Origin: PLA3 sp964592235
Lineage (GTDB): Bacteria > Planctomycetota > Phycisphaerae > UBA1845 > UTPLA1
Assembly: GCA_964592235.1 (NCBI GenBank)
Contig: CAZQCF010000020.1
Coordinates: 5,766 to 69,765, forward strand
Reading direction: 5' to 3'
Length of the DNA: 64,000 nucleotides
The translations under genes were made by a program, and so were the position numbers. The notes beneath the pieces are model-generated. The model was not told the origin of the DNA, made no database searches, and saw nothing but the letters and a program-made list of their open reading frames with translations. Shown one piece after another: positions 9,414 through 18,472 of this stretch; positions within the stretch are counted from its first letter, which is position 1, and each line of letters begins with the position of its first letter.

Positions 9414-12265
9414 ACTGCGAAGAAGCCGACGGGCTGCTGCTCGATTACGTCGAGGAGACGCTGGACGCCTCGCAGCGTGCCGCGCTGGAGGGCCACCTGG
9501 CGAAGTGTTCGCGCTGCCGCACCGCGCTGCGCGACACGCGTCATCTGCTGGGTGCATTGAGCGCAGCGCGCGAGCAGGAGGGGCGGCGTCAGCACAGCGC
9601 GCCGCGCGACGCGGCCCCCTCGCGGGACGCTCGAACACCGACGGCGTGGAAGCCCGGCAGTCGGCTGGGGGATTTTGAGATTGTCGGTGAGATCGGCCGC
9701 GGCGGGATGGGCGTGGTCTATCGCGCGCGGCAGTTGTCGCTCAATCGCATCGTAGCCCTGAAGGTGTTGCCCGCGCTGGCCGGCGCGGATGAGAAGGCCG
9801 TGTCGCGTTTCGTGCGCGAGGCCCAGGCGGCCGCCCGGCTGCATCACACGAACATCGTGCCGGTTTACGCGCAGGGTCAGCACGACGGGCATTTTTACTA
9901 CGCGATGGAACTGATCGACGGCGAGAGCCTCGATCGCGTCATTCGCAGGCGCCGCGCGGGAGCCGTGGCACGCGACCGATCATCGAAAGTGGGCCATGCC
10001 CACCCTGCGCAATCACCGGCCGCACACGCACCGCCTCTTGACGACTTCCACACGGCCAGCGCTGCGTTGCTGGTGTCACTCGACGGGTCTCGCTTCCGGG
10101 ATGTGGCGAAACTCATTTGCGGCGCGGCCGAGGGGCTGGAGCACGCGAATACGGCGGGCGTGCTCCACCGTGATATCAAACCGCAGAATCTCCTGCTTGG
10201 CTCGGACGGGCAATTGCATATCACCGACTTCGGCCTGGCGCGGTTGCTCGATGAACCCGGGATGACGCTCACGGGCGAGATGATCGGCACGCCGGCCTAC
10301 ATGTCGCCCGAGCAAGTGGGCTTCGCGCGCCGCACGGTCGATCATCGCACAGATGTGTTCTCGCTGGGCGTCACAATGTATGAATTGCTCACACTGGAGC
10401 GTCCGTTCGACGGCGAGACGCGCGAGCAGCTCGTGGCGCGAATCTGCACGCGCGAGCCGAAGCCGCCGCGAAAGATTAACCCGTCGATTCCAACGGACCT
10501 GGAGACCATCTGTCTGCGGGCGCTGGAGAAGGACGCGACCCGGCGCTATGCGAGCGCCGGCGCGCTGGCCGCCGACCTGCGCCGATTCGTCGAGAATCGA
10601 CCGATCCATGCGCGGCGCGTGGGCCTGCTGGAGAAAAGCTGGAAATTCATCCGTCGGCATCCGGCTCTGACGACGATCTGCGTCCTCGTGGCCCTGCTGA
10701 TCGGAGGCGGGCTGCTCTGGCGCAGCCAGTCGATGCAAGCACGGCGAGAGCGAAGCAGTGAGTTGATCGCCCGCGCGTTCAGCCTGCTGGCCCACGAGGA
10801 CTACCGAAAACCGGCCGAGGCCAAGCAACTGCTCGAGCAGGCCCAGGCGCTCTGGCCCGCCGAGGACGGCGAGTGGAATGCAATCGAGCGGATCACAGCC
10901 GGTCTCGCCGATCTTCGCGCGGACCCGCAGGAGGCTGTCAGAATACTGACACAAGCCGTCGCGGCGGCAAAGTCACCCGATGAGCGACGCACTGCACGGT
11001 ACCTGCTCGCATGGGCCGAGCGGCTGCGAACCGGTCGGCTGGACGGTGAGGCCCTGCGCTGGCTGGCTGAAGCCGACGCCATTCCCGGCGAGCGCTCGGC
11101 GGAGGAGCATTTTTTCCGAGGGCAGGCGCTGGTGCGCCATCGGCCGGACGAAGCCATCGGCGAGTTCCGGCTGGCACGGGAGAAGCGAAACAACTACGCG
11201 CAGGCCATGCTGCACCTGGCGCGGGCGCTGAATACGAAGATGTACCACCAGCGGCGGCACGATACGTTCGATGAACAGGAGCGCGTGCTGCTCAACGCGT
11301 GCGAGCTGCAATCGTCGCAGGCCTACCCGTGCTACCTGCTCTCGATCACGTATCGTCTTTCGGCGGAGATCTATGAGCGCGCGCGAACGGATTCCAAGCG
11401 GCGCGATGAGCATTCTGAGTGGGCACTGCACTGGGCGCGCGAGGCCCAGCGGCGCGAGCCGACCAGCCCGCGCGGCTACGCCTGCGAGGCCGAGTACTGG
11501 GAAGCCGTCGGGGATTTCAATCGAGCGATCGATGCACGCAATCGAGGCGAACCGCACTGCCGCTCTCCGGACGACCTCGCAGAACTGCACGAGTATCGCT
11601 GGCGATTGTATTACTGGCTGGGGCGATCCGACGAAGCGCTGGCCGACCTTCGCGCGTTGCAGGAGTTCACCACGCCCGGGGCCGGGGGACAGGGCGACGC
11701 CCGCCGCATCTGGTTCGCCGGCCTCTTCCCCGCGCTGATTCTCCTCGACAAGGGGCAGCCCGAGGTGGCGGAGCGAATGGTGCGCGACGTGGCCGACGCC
11801 GACCTCCGCAGCGCCCGCGCGAGCTATTCCGCCGCCGCGATCCTGCGACTGGTGGGCCGACTCGACGAGGCGGAGAAGCTGATTGCGCGAATCCCGGCTG
11901 ATGCCGAGCCGCTCGCGGTCATGGAAGAGTCGGCGCCACCCGACTGGGAGCGAAAGATTCGAGACGTTTGCAGCGGCCGCCAGACGCTCTCGGCGCTGCG
12001 CGCCGCCGCCGATGACTCCATGCGGCGAAACAAGCTCCTCTGGTCGGCCGCCTATTTCTTCGACGGGGTGCGCCAGCTTGCCGACGGCAAGCGAGATACA
12101 GCCATCACATTGCTGGACGCCTGTGAACAGACCTTCGATTACGCGGATTACTGCTATGCGGCACGGGTCATCCTGGGGCGAATGCAGCGCGATCCGGCAT
12201 GGCCGGCAATTGTTCCGAGCGGACCTCCCCGCCCTCCTGGCGGTGCGTCCGGTGAAGGAAAGTAG
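9410..12265 (+). CDS. Ser/Thr protein kinase with anti-sigma-like zinc finger and TPR region
   Basis: 951 residues. The N-terminus has a zinc-finger of the anti-sigma HC2 type (C3, H29, C33, C36). A Hanks-type kinase domain starts near residue 82, with GRGGMGVVYRA, VALKVL, HRDIKPQN (about 253), DFGLA and GTPAYMSPEQ. An unusual Pro/Ala-rich insert of roughly 50 residues follows the ELIDGESLDRVI segment. A membrane helix lies at about 417-437 and the C-terminal half is TPR-like repeats. Coupling by overlap to the ECF sigma gene suggests that the kinase senses a signal through its TPR region and controls that sigma factor by phosphorylation (inference). Confidence 0.93.
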   Translation: MNCEEADGLLLDYVEETLDASQRAALEGHLAKCSRCRTALRDTRHLLGALSAAREQEGRRQHSAPRDAAPSRDARTPTAWKPGSRLGDFEIVGEIGRGGMGVVYRARQLSLNRIVALKVLPALAGADEKAVSRFVREAQAAARLHHTNIVPVYAQGQHDGHFYYAMELIDGESLDRVIRRRRAGAVARDRSSKVGHAHPAQSPAAHAPPLDDFHTASAALLVSLDGSRFRDVAKLICGAAEGLEHANTAGVLHRDIKPQNLLLGSDGQLHITDFGLARLLDEPGMTLTGEMIGTPAYMSPEQVGFARRTVDHRTDVFSLGVTMYELLTLERPFDGETREQLVARICTREPKPPRKINPSIPTDLETICLRALEKDATRRYASAGALAADLRRFVENRPIHARRVGLLEKSWKFIRRHPALTTICVLVALLIGGGLLWRSQSMQARRERSSELIARAFSLLAHEDYRKPAEAKQLLEQAQALWPAEDGEWNAIERITAGLADLRADPQEAVRILTQAVAAAKSPDERRTARYLLAWAERLRTGRLDGEALRWLAEADAIPGERSAEEHFFRGQALVRHRPDEAIGEFRLAREKRNNYAQAMLHLARALNTKMYHQRRHDTFDEQERVLLNACELQSSQAYPCYLLSITYRLSAEIYERARTDSKRRDEHSEWALHWAREAQRREPTSPRGYACEAEYWEAVGDFNRAIDARNRGEPHCRSPDDLAELHEYRWRLYYWLGRSDEALADLRALQEFTTPGAGGQGDARRIWFAGLFPALILLDKGQPEVAERMVRDVADADLRSARASYSAAAILRLVGRLDEAEKLIARIPADAEPLAVMEESAPPDWERKIRDVCSGRQTLSALRAAADDSMRRNKLLWSAAYFFDGVRQLADGKRDTAITLLDACEQTFDYADYCYAARVILGRMQRDPAWPAIVPSGPPRPPGGASGEGK

Positions 12266-12411
12266 CCGAAACCCGCCCGCGGCCCGTCATCTCGTGGGGT
12301 CCATTGGTTATACTGGTGTAACTGGTAGCCGAAGGGGCGGCGTCCGCGCACGCCCCAGTCAGCGTTCCGAGTCTCATCCCGCAAGCGGCCGCCGGACCTG
12401 GAGGAGTAGCC

Positions 12412-14169
12412 ATGTATTCACGCGGGAGAATCCTGAAACTCGTGTGCGCCGGGGCCGCTGCGACGATGGCGCTGGTGGCGGCATGGCGCGCAACGCCGGT
12501 CTCGGCGCAGCCGCCGGCCGACGTGCCGATCCGCGCGCCGCTGTTCACGATTGACGCGGCCTCGCCGACGATCGGCGGCCCCATTACCGCCTCGGCGATC
12601 CTTCAGAAGCCCGGACCGACCGTTCGATTCCCCGGCCCGGCGCTGGGATTGAACCACCCGGCGGACGATCTCGACGGGTTCAGTTTCAACCGCGGCAGCG
12701 TCCTGCCATCACAGACGTTTGTCATTTTATTCAGCGTCGATCGCGCCAGCATCGGCGCCGCGTCGGCCGATCCCGATCTCGTCACCGCCGGAAAGCCTTT
12801 CAACGTGCAGCACCAGGCGCTGCGCCATCAGGCTGCCGGAGATATTTACTTAAGCACATCCGGCTTCACGCGCAACGGGCCGACGCCGTTTCTGCTCGTC
12901 ACGCCCGACAACAACACGCTCGGCCGCAACGGCGGTGATACGGGCGGCGTCGATCTCGATCTCAAGCCCGAAGAGCCGCCGATTGTCGACGTCGACCCGC
13001 AACCGCAGGACGAGTTGCAGGGCATGAGCAGCCCCGGCGTGCCGGCAGCCGCGCTGGAATCCGGCATTCCGGGCGACATGCTTTTCTACTCGGCGACGCG
13101 CAACAGCCCTTCGCTGCAGACGCTGCCCGGCGGGGTGCCGAGCGGGGCGAACATCTACGTGGACTTCAATCCCGAAGGACCGGGCGGCGAGCAGCTTTAC
13201 GTCAGTGCCGCGCAGCTCGGTCTGATGCCCGGCATCACCGGCGACGATATCGACGATTTCATCGTCTTCGACAACGGCAACGGGATTTTCAACCCCGGCA
13301 TCGACCAGGTGGTCTTCTCGCTGACGCGCGACTCGCCGACCGTCGCGATGCCCGGACGCGGGCCGGCCGATCTGTTCACGTCCACGGGCGGCGGCCTGTT
13401 TGTCCCCTACGCCTTTGCGACGGACTTCGGACTCGGCGATCTGGACAACATCGACGGCCTCGATCTGTTGCTGACGGACGATGTGAACACGACGGTGCTT
13501 CAGAGCGCCATTCGGCTGGTGCTGCCCGGCGATCACGATCACAACGGCGTGCTCGACGGGTTGGACTGCTACCAGTTCTCGGCGTGCTACAGCGGACCGG
13601 GTGTTTCGTATGACGATGATGGTCCCGCGCTGGTCAACGTAGCGGTCGGGCCGGGCGATGTATTCTCGCCACCCGACGTGATCGTTGAAGTGGGTGACAC
13701 GGTGCGCTGGACCTGGATGGGTGGAACGCACAACGTGATCAGCGGGCTGGACGGGTCGCCCGACGGCGCGTTCAACTCCGGACCGGCGACGGGCACCGTG
13801 GGGAACATGTTCAACGTCCTGTTTAGCGACGCGTTTCTGAATGTCCACACACATCCGAACTGGGCGTTTCCCTATTACTGCGGCGTTCACCTCAATCTCG
13901 GCGCGGTCAGCGTCGTGTCCGACCCGTGCGCGACGTATGACCTGGACTTTGATGGCGACGTGGACTGCGGCGACTGGATCAAGTTCCGAATCGTGTATGA
14001 GCAGGTCAACAAGGGCGACGTCTGCGTGCCGCTCACCGTGCCCGAGTTCGTCGATGCCCTGCTCGGCTTCCCCCAGCAGCCGCATCATCTGTGCTGGGCC
14101 GACATGAATCTCGACGGCAAGGCCAACGGACTGGATGTGCGGCCGTACCTCGCGGCGATTCTGCCGTGA
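12412..14169 (+). CDS. Secreted protein with cupredoxin and dockerin-like repeats
   Basis: 585 residues with a signal peptide (to about residue 31, VSAQ). A large beta-rich region without recognised motifs is followed by a dockerin-like calcium loop (GDHDHNGVLDGLDC, about 370-385). A plastocyanin-type domain (about 406-503) has copper ligands in GGTHNV and YYCGVHLNLG, and then come two more calcium loops (DLDFDGDVDCGD and DMNLDGKANGLD). The usual axial Met of the C-x2-H-x2-M motif is Leu. It is exported; the protein may carry an electron or bind copper, but its partner is unknown. Confidence 0.8.
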   Translation: MYSRGRILKLVCAGAAATMALVAAWRATPVSAQPPADVPIRAPLFTIDAASPTIGGPITASAILQKPGPTVRFPGPALGLNHPADDLDGFSFNRGSVLPSQTFVILFSVDRASIGAASADPDLVTAGKPFNVQHQALRHQAAGDIYLSTSGFTRNGPTPFLLVTPDNNTLGRNGGDTGGVDLDLKPEEPPIVDVDPQPQDELQGMSSPGVPAAALESGIPGDMLFYSATRNSPSLQTLPGGVPSGANIYVDFNPEGPGGEQLYVSAAQLGLMPGITGDDIDDFIVFDNGNGIFNPGIDQVVFSLTRDSPTVAMPGRGPADLFTSTGGGLFVPYAFATDFGLGDLDNIDGLDLLLTDDVNTTVLQSAIRLVLPGDHDHNGVLDGLDCYQFSACYSGPGVSYDDDGPALVNVAVGPGDVFSPPDVIVEVGDTVRWTWMGGTHNVISGLDGSPDGAFNSGPATGTVGNMFNVLFSDAFLNVHTHPNWAFPYYCGVHLNLGAVSVVSDPCATYDLDFDGDVDCGDWIKFRIVYEQVNKGDVCVPLTVPEFVDALLGFPQQPHHLCWADMNLDGKANGLDVRPYLAAILP

Positions 14170-14226
14170 GCATCGGTCAGTGGTCAGTAGGTAGCGGCTA
14201 AGTAGAACCGAGCAAGCCTTCCTGTT

Positions 14227-14279
14227 GTGTGGCACAGGCTAATAGCCTGTGCCGGACCGGCTATTAGCCGGTCCCACAC
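14227..14279. repeat. Double-hairpin palindromic element
   Basis: Two perfect adjacent hairpins, GGCACAGGCTA/TAGCCTGTGCC (14231-14253) and GGACCGGCTA/TAGCCGGTCC (14254-14274), are enclosed by a short outer stem GTGT/ACAC. This can fold as a three-way junction or cruciform and looks like a REP-type element. It fills much of the gap between convergent genes. Confidence 0.75.
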
Positions 14280-14350
14280 TTCCTGTATTCCTGTGCAACA
14301 AACGAAACTTTCTGCGGTTTTCCTTTGTGGACAGAAGCCATGGCGAGTCG

Positions 14351-14923
14351 TCAAGAACCGGCGGTACCAGGCGCTGTCGCAATCAGCCAAAGCAGCTCCT
14401 GATTGCCGCCCTGGCCGCGGATTGGGCTGGGCGTCTCCCCTAACAACGCCAAATTCAGCATGTGCAGGCTCGCGCGGATCGGCGCGATCGCGGACTTGAT
14501 GCAATCATCAGGCAGGACGCCGTCGCGTAACTGATCCGGCGCGGCTTCATACTGCGGTTTGACAAGTGTCAGGATTCGCCCGCCCGGCGCCAGCAGTCGC
14601 ACCGCCGCGGGAAGGATGAGCGCCTGCCGCGTCCAGCCTGCGTCGATGGTCACAAGATTCACGGGTTCAGGCAGGTGAACGCGAAGGGCATCGGTCCGCT
14701 CGAACACCACGACGCGGGGATCACTACGAAGTTTCGACGCGAGGACGCCGTAGCCGCGGTCTACGGCATAGACCCTTGCCGCGCCGTGTTGAATTAGACA
14801 ATCAGTGAATCCGCCGGTTGAACAGCCCAGATCGGCGCAGACCAACCCCGCCGGCGACAAGCTGAATGCTTCGAGCGCGTGATGGAGTTTCTCCCCCCCG
14901 CGAGAGACAAATGGACCGGTCAC
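14351..14923 (-). CDS. TlyA-like rRNA 2'-O-methyltransferase without S4 domain
   Basis: 190 residues of FtsJ/TlyA-type Rossmann fold. It has the family's FVSRGGEKL start, the SAM motif DLGCSTGGFTDCL and the catalytic triad candidates K12, D94 (TIDAGWTR) and K122 (LVKPQYE). TlyA proteins normally carry an N-terminal S4 RNA-binding domain of about 60 residues. Here the frame begins directly at the linker motif with a GTG, and only 21 nt separate it from rpsT. It probably modifies ribosomal RNA, but its target cannot be read from sequence. Confidence 0.8.
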   Translation of the reverse strand: MTGPFVSRGGEKLHHALEAFSLSPAGLVCADLGCSTGGFTDCLIQHGAARVYAVDRGYGVLASKLRSDPRVVVFERTDALRVHLPEPVNLVTIDAGWTRQALILPAAVRLLAPGGRILTLVKPQYEAAPDQLRDGVLPDDCIKSAIAPIRASLHMLNLALLGETPSPIRGQGGNQELLWLIATAPGTAGS

Positions 14924-14944
14924 GGCTGATGGCTCACAGCCGCC

Positions 14945-15220
14945 CTACTTCTTCCCACCCTTGAGCGCGTTGAGGCGCTTGGCCAGTCGGCTCTTGCGGC
15001 GGGCGGCGGTGTTGGGATGAATCGCGCCACGGTTGGCGCTGCGATCCAGAACTTTGACGGTTTCGCGAAAGAGCGAATCGGCAGCCGGGGCGTCCTTCTT
15101 GCCCAGCGCGTCCTTCACCTTGCGAAGCTGATTCTTGATAACGCCCTTGCGAGCGGCGTTCCGGGCGGCGCGGCGCTTGTTCTGCCGCAGGCGTTTCATC
15201 GACGAAAGTGATCTGGCCAC
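14945..15220 (-). CDS. rpsT: Small ribosomal subunit protein bS20
   Basis: 91 residues, very basic, with the family pattern: SMKRLRQNKRRAARNAARK at the N-terminus, helical middle, and HPNTAARRKSRLAKRLNAL near the C-terminus. It binds 16S rRNA in the small subunit. It lies between a TPR gene and the TlyA-like methyltransferase gene on the same strand; the tight spacing to the latter suggests joint expression of two ribosome-related genes. Confidence 0.95.
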   Translation of the reverse strand: MARSLSSMKRLRQNKRRAARNAARKGVIKNQLRKVKDALGKKDAPAADSLFRETVKVLDRSANRGAIHPNTAARRKSRLAKRLNALKGGKK

Positions 15221-15277
15221 TGATTGCTCCGTTGGTCAAGCCCGGTCCTGACCGGGCCATGCCATTCCATGATGTTC

Positions 15278-16777
15278 CTATTGCTGATGATCCCCGCTGA
15301 CCAGCCGCTCCAGCCGCTGGCGGGCATCGCGGAAATTATAATCGAGCGTGATTAAATGGCCATAGCGCTGCCGGGCCTGCGCCAGATCCCCCTTCGCCTC
15401 CAAACTTCTGCCCAGCCAGTAATTAAGCTCCAGGGCCAGCCGCCCGGTGGTCGTGTCTGCCTCTTCCAGAGCCTTTTGAAGCGTGCCCACGGCCTGTTCG
15501 TGAAACCCCTTATCGAGAAAACACCGCCCGATGTAAAGCCGGCTTTCGGTGCGGCTGCGCCCGTCGGCCTGGGCCATTTGAAACATCGGGATGGCGTCGT
15601 CGATCCTGCCGGCCTGGTACAGGCGCATGGCAAGTTGGAAGCGCAGGCGCATCTCCGTCGGATACTGGGTGGCGCGCTCTTCGAGGATGGCGATCTCGCG
15701 CTGGAGCTGGTCGGCCGTCACATGGGAGAATTCCTCCTTGAGCGCGGCGTTGTTCGGATCGGCCTTGAGGCGATTTGCCAGTTCGCGGCGGTGACGGTCC
15801 CACTGACGCACGCGAATTTCATCGGCCTTGACCTTAAAGGCGTAGTTGCCGGCGGCGGCGTACTCCTTTTCCAGCAGTGCGATGGCTTCGTTTTCCATGG
15901 CCGCGTCCTCACTGGCCAGCATACGATCCACCAGCGCGGTTAATTTCCCGACGACCTGCGGATTGGCCTCGTATTCCTTGCGCGCTTTGGCGATGAGTTC
16001 CTGCGCGCGGTCGGGGATGTGGACCGTGCGGGCGCGATCGCGAATGTCGGCCTGCCCTTCTGCGTCTTTGAGCGATTCGGTGAAGTTGTCGCCGCGATCG
16101 AAGCGGCCTTTTACGATTGTCAATTTGCCGGTCGCATTGCTGCGCGCGCGGGGGGCGTCGGTCGAGTTCGGATAATGCTCGGCCCAGGACTGCGAGACGG
16201 CAATCGCGGCGTTCAGGATGTCCATCGCGATCGCGTCTTCCTGGAGCGACATCGCCAGATCGGCCGCGACGTTCATGGCCTCGCACGACCTGGCATAGTG
16301 CCCTTCGGCCTGCTTTTTCGCGTTGTGATAGGCATCCGCCAGCACAGGAGCGATCCACTGGACGACGCGGTCGCACTTCGCCGCTGCCGCCAGATACAGG
16401 ATCTGCTCCATGTGACCAATGTGCGTAGGATCGAGGCCGAAGAGGTACAGGGCGCTGTTCAGGTTCTTGAGGAAGTCCTTGCCCGAAATGGACCGCCGGC
16501 GCGACTCGAGGAACCCCGCCGGCTTCCCGCCGTCCAGCTTGCGGGCCGTCGCCACGACCCGCAGCGGCTTCAGCCCGTCGTCCATCGCATCGGGCCAAAA
16601 GGCCAATCCGTCGGTGTACAGCTTGACCGCGTAGTCGTAATTGCGCGTCTCGGCCGCCTTCTTGGCGTGCTCAAAAAACCGCCGCGCCTTGGTACGATTC
16701 TCCGGCGGCGTGACCCAGCGCGCGATCGCCGGCGCATCGGGTGATGGTCCGGTTGGCGGATGGGGGTCGGCATTCAT
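15278..16777 (-). CDS. TPR-repeat protein of unknown function
   Basis: About 499 residues, largely helical, with TPR-like repeats at the start (ARRFFEHAKKAAETRNYDYAVKLYTDGLAFWP) and the end (RLRFQLAMRLYQAGRIDDAIPMFQMA and LNYWLGRSLEAKGDLAQARQRYGHLI). No signal peptide or membrane helix is visible, so it is likely cytoplasmic. The ATG at 16777 was preferred to GTG at 16816; a GGAG lies upstream of 16777 but at long spacing. Similar proteins are widespread in Phycisphaerae; the role is unknown. Confidence 0.8.
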   Translation of the reverse strand: MNADPHPPTGPSPDAPAIARWVTPPENRTKARRFFEHAKKAAETRNYDYAVKLYTDGLAFWPDAMDDGLKPLRVVATARKLDGGKPAGFLESRRRSISGKDFLKNLNSALYLFGLDPTHIGHMEQILYLAAAAKCDRVVQWIAPVLADAYHNAKKQAEGHYARSCEAMNVAADLAMSLQEDAIAMDILNAAIAVSQSWAEHYPNSTDAPRARSNATGKLTIVKGRFDRGDNFTESLKDAEGQADIRDRARTVHIPDRAQELIAKARKEYEANPQVVGKLTALVDRMLASEDAAMENEAIALLEKEYAAAGNYAFKVKADEIRVRQWDRHRRELANRLKADPNNAALKEEFSHVTADQLQREIAILEERATQYPTEMRLRFQLAMRLYQAGRIDDAIPMFQMAQADGRSRTESRLYIGRCFLDKGFHEQAVGTLQKALEEADTTTGRLALELNYWLGRSLEAKGDLAQARQRYGHLITLDYNFRDARQRLERLVSGDHQQ

Positions 16778-16964
16778 TCGCAGCGCGCTCCGGGGCGACA
16801 CCGAGTTCGGCGACAACGAAAGGTCAAACGCTTCATTCTATCAAGTCTTGCGGCCCGCCGTCACCCGGTCAACCGCGAAAGCCGCACGCTTGCGACGATT
16901 TGCGAGCGCTTGGCGAGCCGGGCTAAGATGATTATCAGGCGTTGTCGTCCCGAGGAATCCCGAA

Positions 16965-17498
16965 TTGAAGCAAATTGACCCATCACGGCTCGAACTGGTC
17001 CTGCACCCCGATCCGGTCCTGCGCCGGACGGCGGCGCGGGTGGAGCGATTTGACGGCACGCTGGAGAAAATCGCTGCCCGCATGCTGGAACTGATGCGCC
17101 AGCACAAGGGGATCGGGCTGGCCGCGCCGCAGGTCGGGTTGAGCATACGGCTGTTTGTCTTCAACGTCACCGGCGAACCGGGCGACGATTGCGTGTGCAT
17201 CAACCCGGAATTGACGGAACTGGCCGGCGACGTGGAGGGCGAAGAGGGCTGCCTGTCGCTTCCGGATGTGACGGTTCAGATGCACCGCGCGGCGACGTGC
17301 CGCATGCGTGCGCAGGACCTGACCGGCAAGGCGTTCGAACGCGCCGGGACGGAACTGGCGGCCCGCTGCTGGCAGCACGAGTTGGATCACCTCAACGGGA
17401 AACTGATCATCGACAACATGTCCGAGGCGGACAAAATCGCCAATCGCCGTGCATTGAAGCAACTCGAAGGCAAGCCGAAGAAGTCCGCAGCACGTTGA
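16965..17498 (+). CDS. def: Peptide deformylase
   Basis: 177 residues with all three family motifs: GIGLAAPQVG, EGCLSLP (the metal-ligand Cys) and QHELDHLNG (HExxH). It removes the N-formyl group from nascent proteins. The start is TTG at 16965, with AGGA upstream; no ATG lies near. The next gene, fmt, supplies the formyl group, so the pair forms the usual formylation cycle operon, and rsmB follows. Confidence 0.96.
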   Translation: MKQIDPSRLELVLHPDPVLRRTAARVERFDGTLEKIAARMLELMRQHKGIGLAAPQVGLSIRLFVFNVTGEPGDDCVCINPELTELAGDVEGEEGCLSLPDVTVQMHRAATCRMRAQDLTGKAFERAGTELAARCWQHELDHLNGKLIIDNMSEADKIANRRALKQLEGKPKKSAAR

Positions 17499-17512
17499 GC
17501 GAAAGACGGCCC

Positions 17513-18472
17513 ATGCGAATCGTTTTCTTCGGGACGGGGCGCTTCGGCTTGCCGACGTTTGATTCCATCCGGGGGGATCGTCATGATATTGCGCTGGTCG
17601 TCACGCAGCCGGATCGCCCGCGCGGTCGCAATCTCGAAACGACGCCAACGATCATCAAGCAGGCGGCGCAGGAAGCCGGGCTGCCCGTCTTCGCTCCGGA
17701 CGACGTGAATTCACCCGATGCGGTGGCGCGCATCGCGGCGTGCAAGGCCGACCTCGGCTATGTCGTCGCGTACGGTCAGAAGATCGGGCCGGAGGTTCGT
17801 GGGGCGTTTCCGGCGGGCACGGTGAACCTGCATGGGTCGCTGCTGCCGGCGTGGCGCGGGGCTGCGCCGGTGCAGTGGTCGGTCATCAGCGGCGACGCAG
17901 AGGCCGGCGTGACGGTGTTTCGACTTGAAGATCGCATGGACGCCGGACCGGTCCTGACGCAGCGGCGCACGGCGATCGGCGCGGACGAAACGGCCGACGA
18001 ATTGCACGACCGCCTGGCGCACATCGGGTGCGACGCCTTGCGCGCGGCGCTGGAGCTGCTGTCGCGCGATCCACGGACGCCGGGCACCCCGCAGGACGAA
18101 TCGGCGGCGACCCGGGCGCGCAAACTCAACAAGGCGGACGGCCTGATCCGGTTCGACGCGCCGGCGGCGGCGCTGGCGAACCGTGTGTGTGGGTTGTGGT
18201 CCTGGCCGGGGGCTAACTGTCGCTTTGTGAGTCAGGATGGGAAGCGCGATGAGCGCGTGACGCTGGCGCGAGCCGTGCGCTACGAAGGGCGCGGCAGCGG
18301 CGGCGAGCCGGGCACGATCAGCGATGTGATGAGCGTCGCCGCGGTGGAGGGCGACCTCATGATCCTGGAGATCAAGCCCGCCGGGGGGCGGCTCATGGCC
18401 TGGCAGGACTTTGTGAATGGTAGGCGGGTTCAACCGGGCGATCGATTCGTGCCCATCGAGCCGGGGGAATGA
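17513..18472 (+). CDS. fmt: Methionyl-tRNA formyltransferase
   Basis: 319 residues. The N-terminal formyltransferase fold starts MRIVFFGTGRFGLPT and contains the catalytic/folate motif NLHGSLLPAWRGAAP. It is followed by the C-terminal OB-like domain (ATRARKLNKADGLIRFD). It formylates Met-tRNA for initiation. The ATG at 17513 begins at the conserved fold; the upstream open frame overlaps def and is not coding. The stop overlaps the rsmB start by 4 nt (ATGA). Confidence 0.96.
   Translation: MRIVFFGTGRFGLPTFDSIRGDRHDIALVVTQPDRPRGRNLETTPTIIKQAAQEAGLPVFAPDDVNSPDAVARIAACKADLGYVVAYGQKIGPEVRGAFPAGTVNLHGSLLPAWRGAAPVQWSVISGDAEAGVTVFRLEDRMDAGPVLTQRRTAIGADETADELHDRLAHIGCDALRAALELLSRDPRTPGTPQDESAATRARKLNKADGLIRFDAPAAALANRVCGLWSWPGANCRFVSQDGKRDERVTLARAVRYEGRGSGGEPGTISDVMSVAAVEGDLMILEIKPAGGRLMAWQDFVNGRRVQPGDRFVPIEPGE

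Noticed and set aside
17189..17512. N-terminal extension of fmt
   Set aside because: The frame is open but overlaps def and lacks the fold; fmt begins at MRIVFFGTG.
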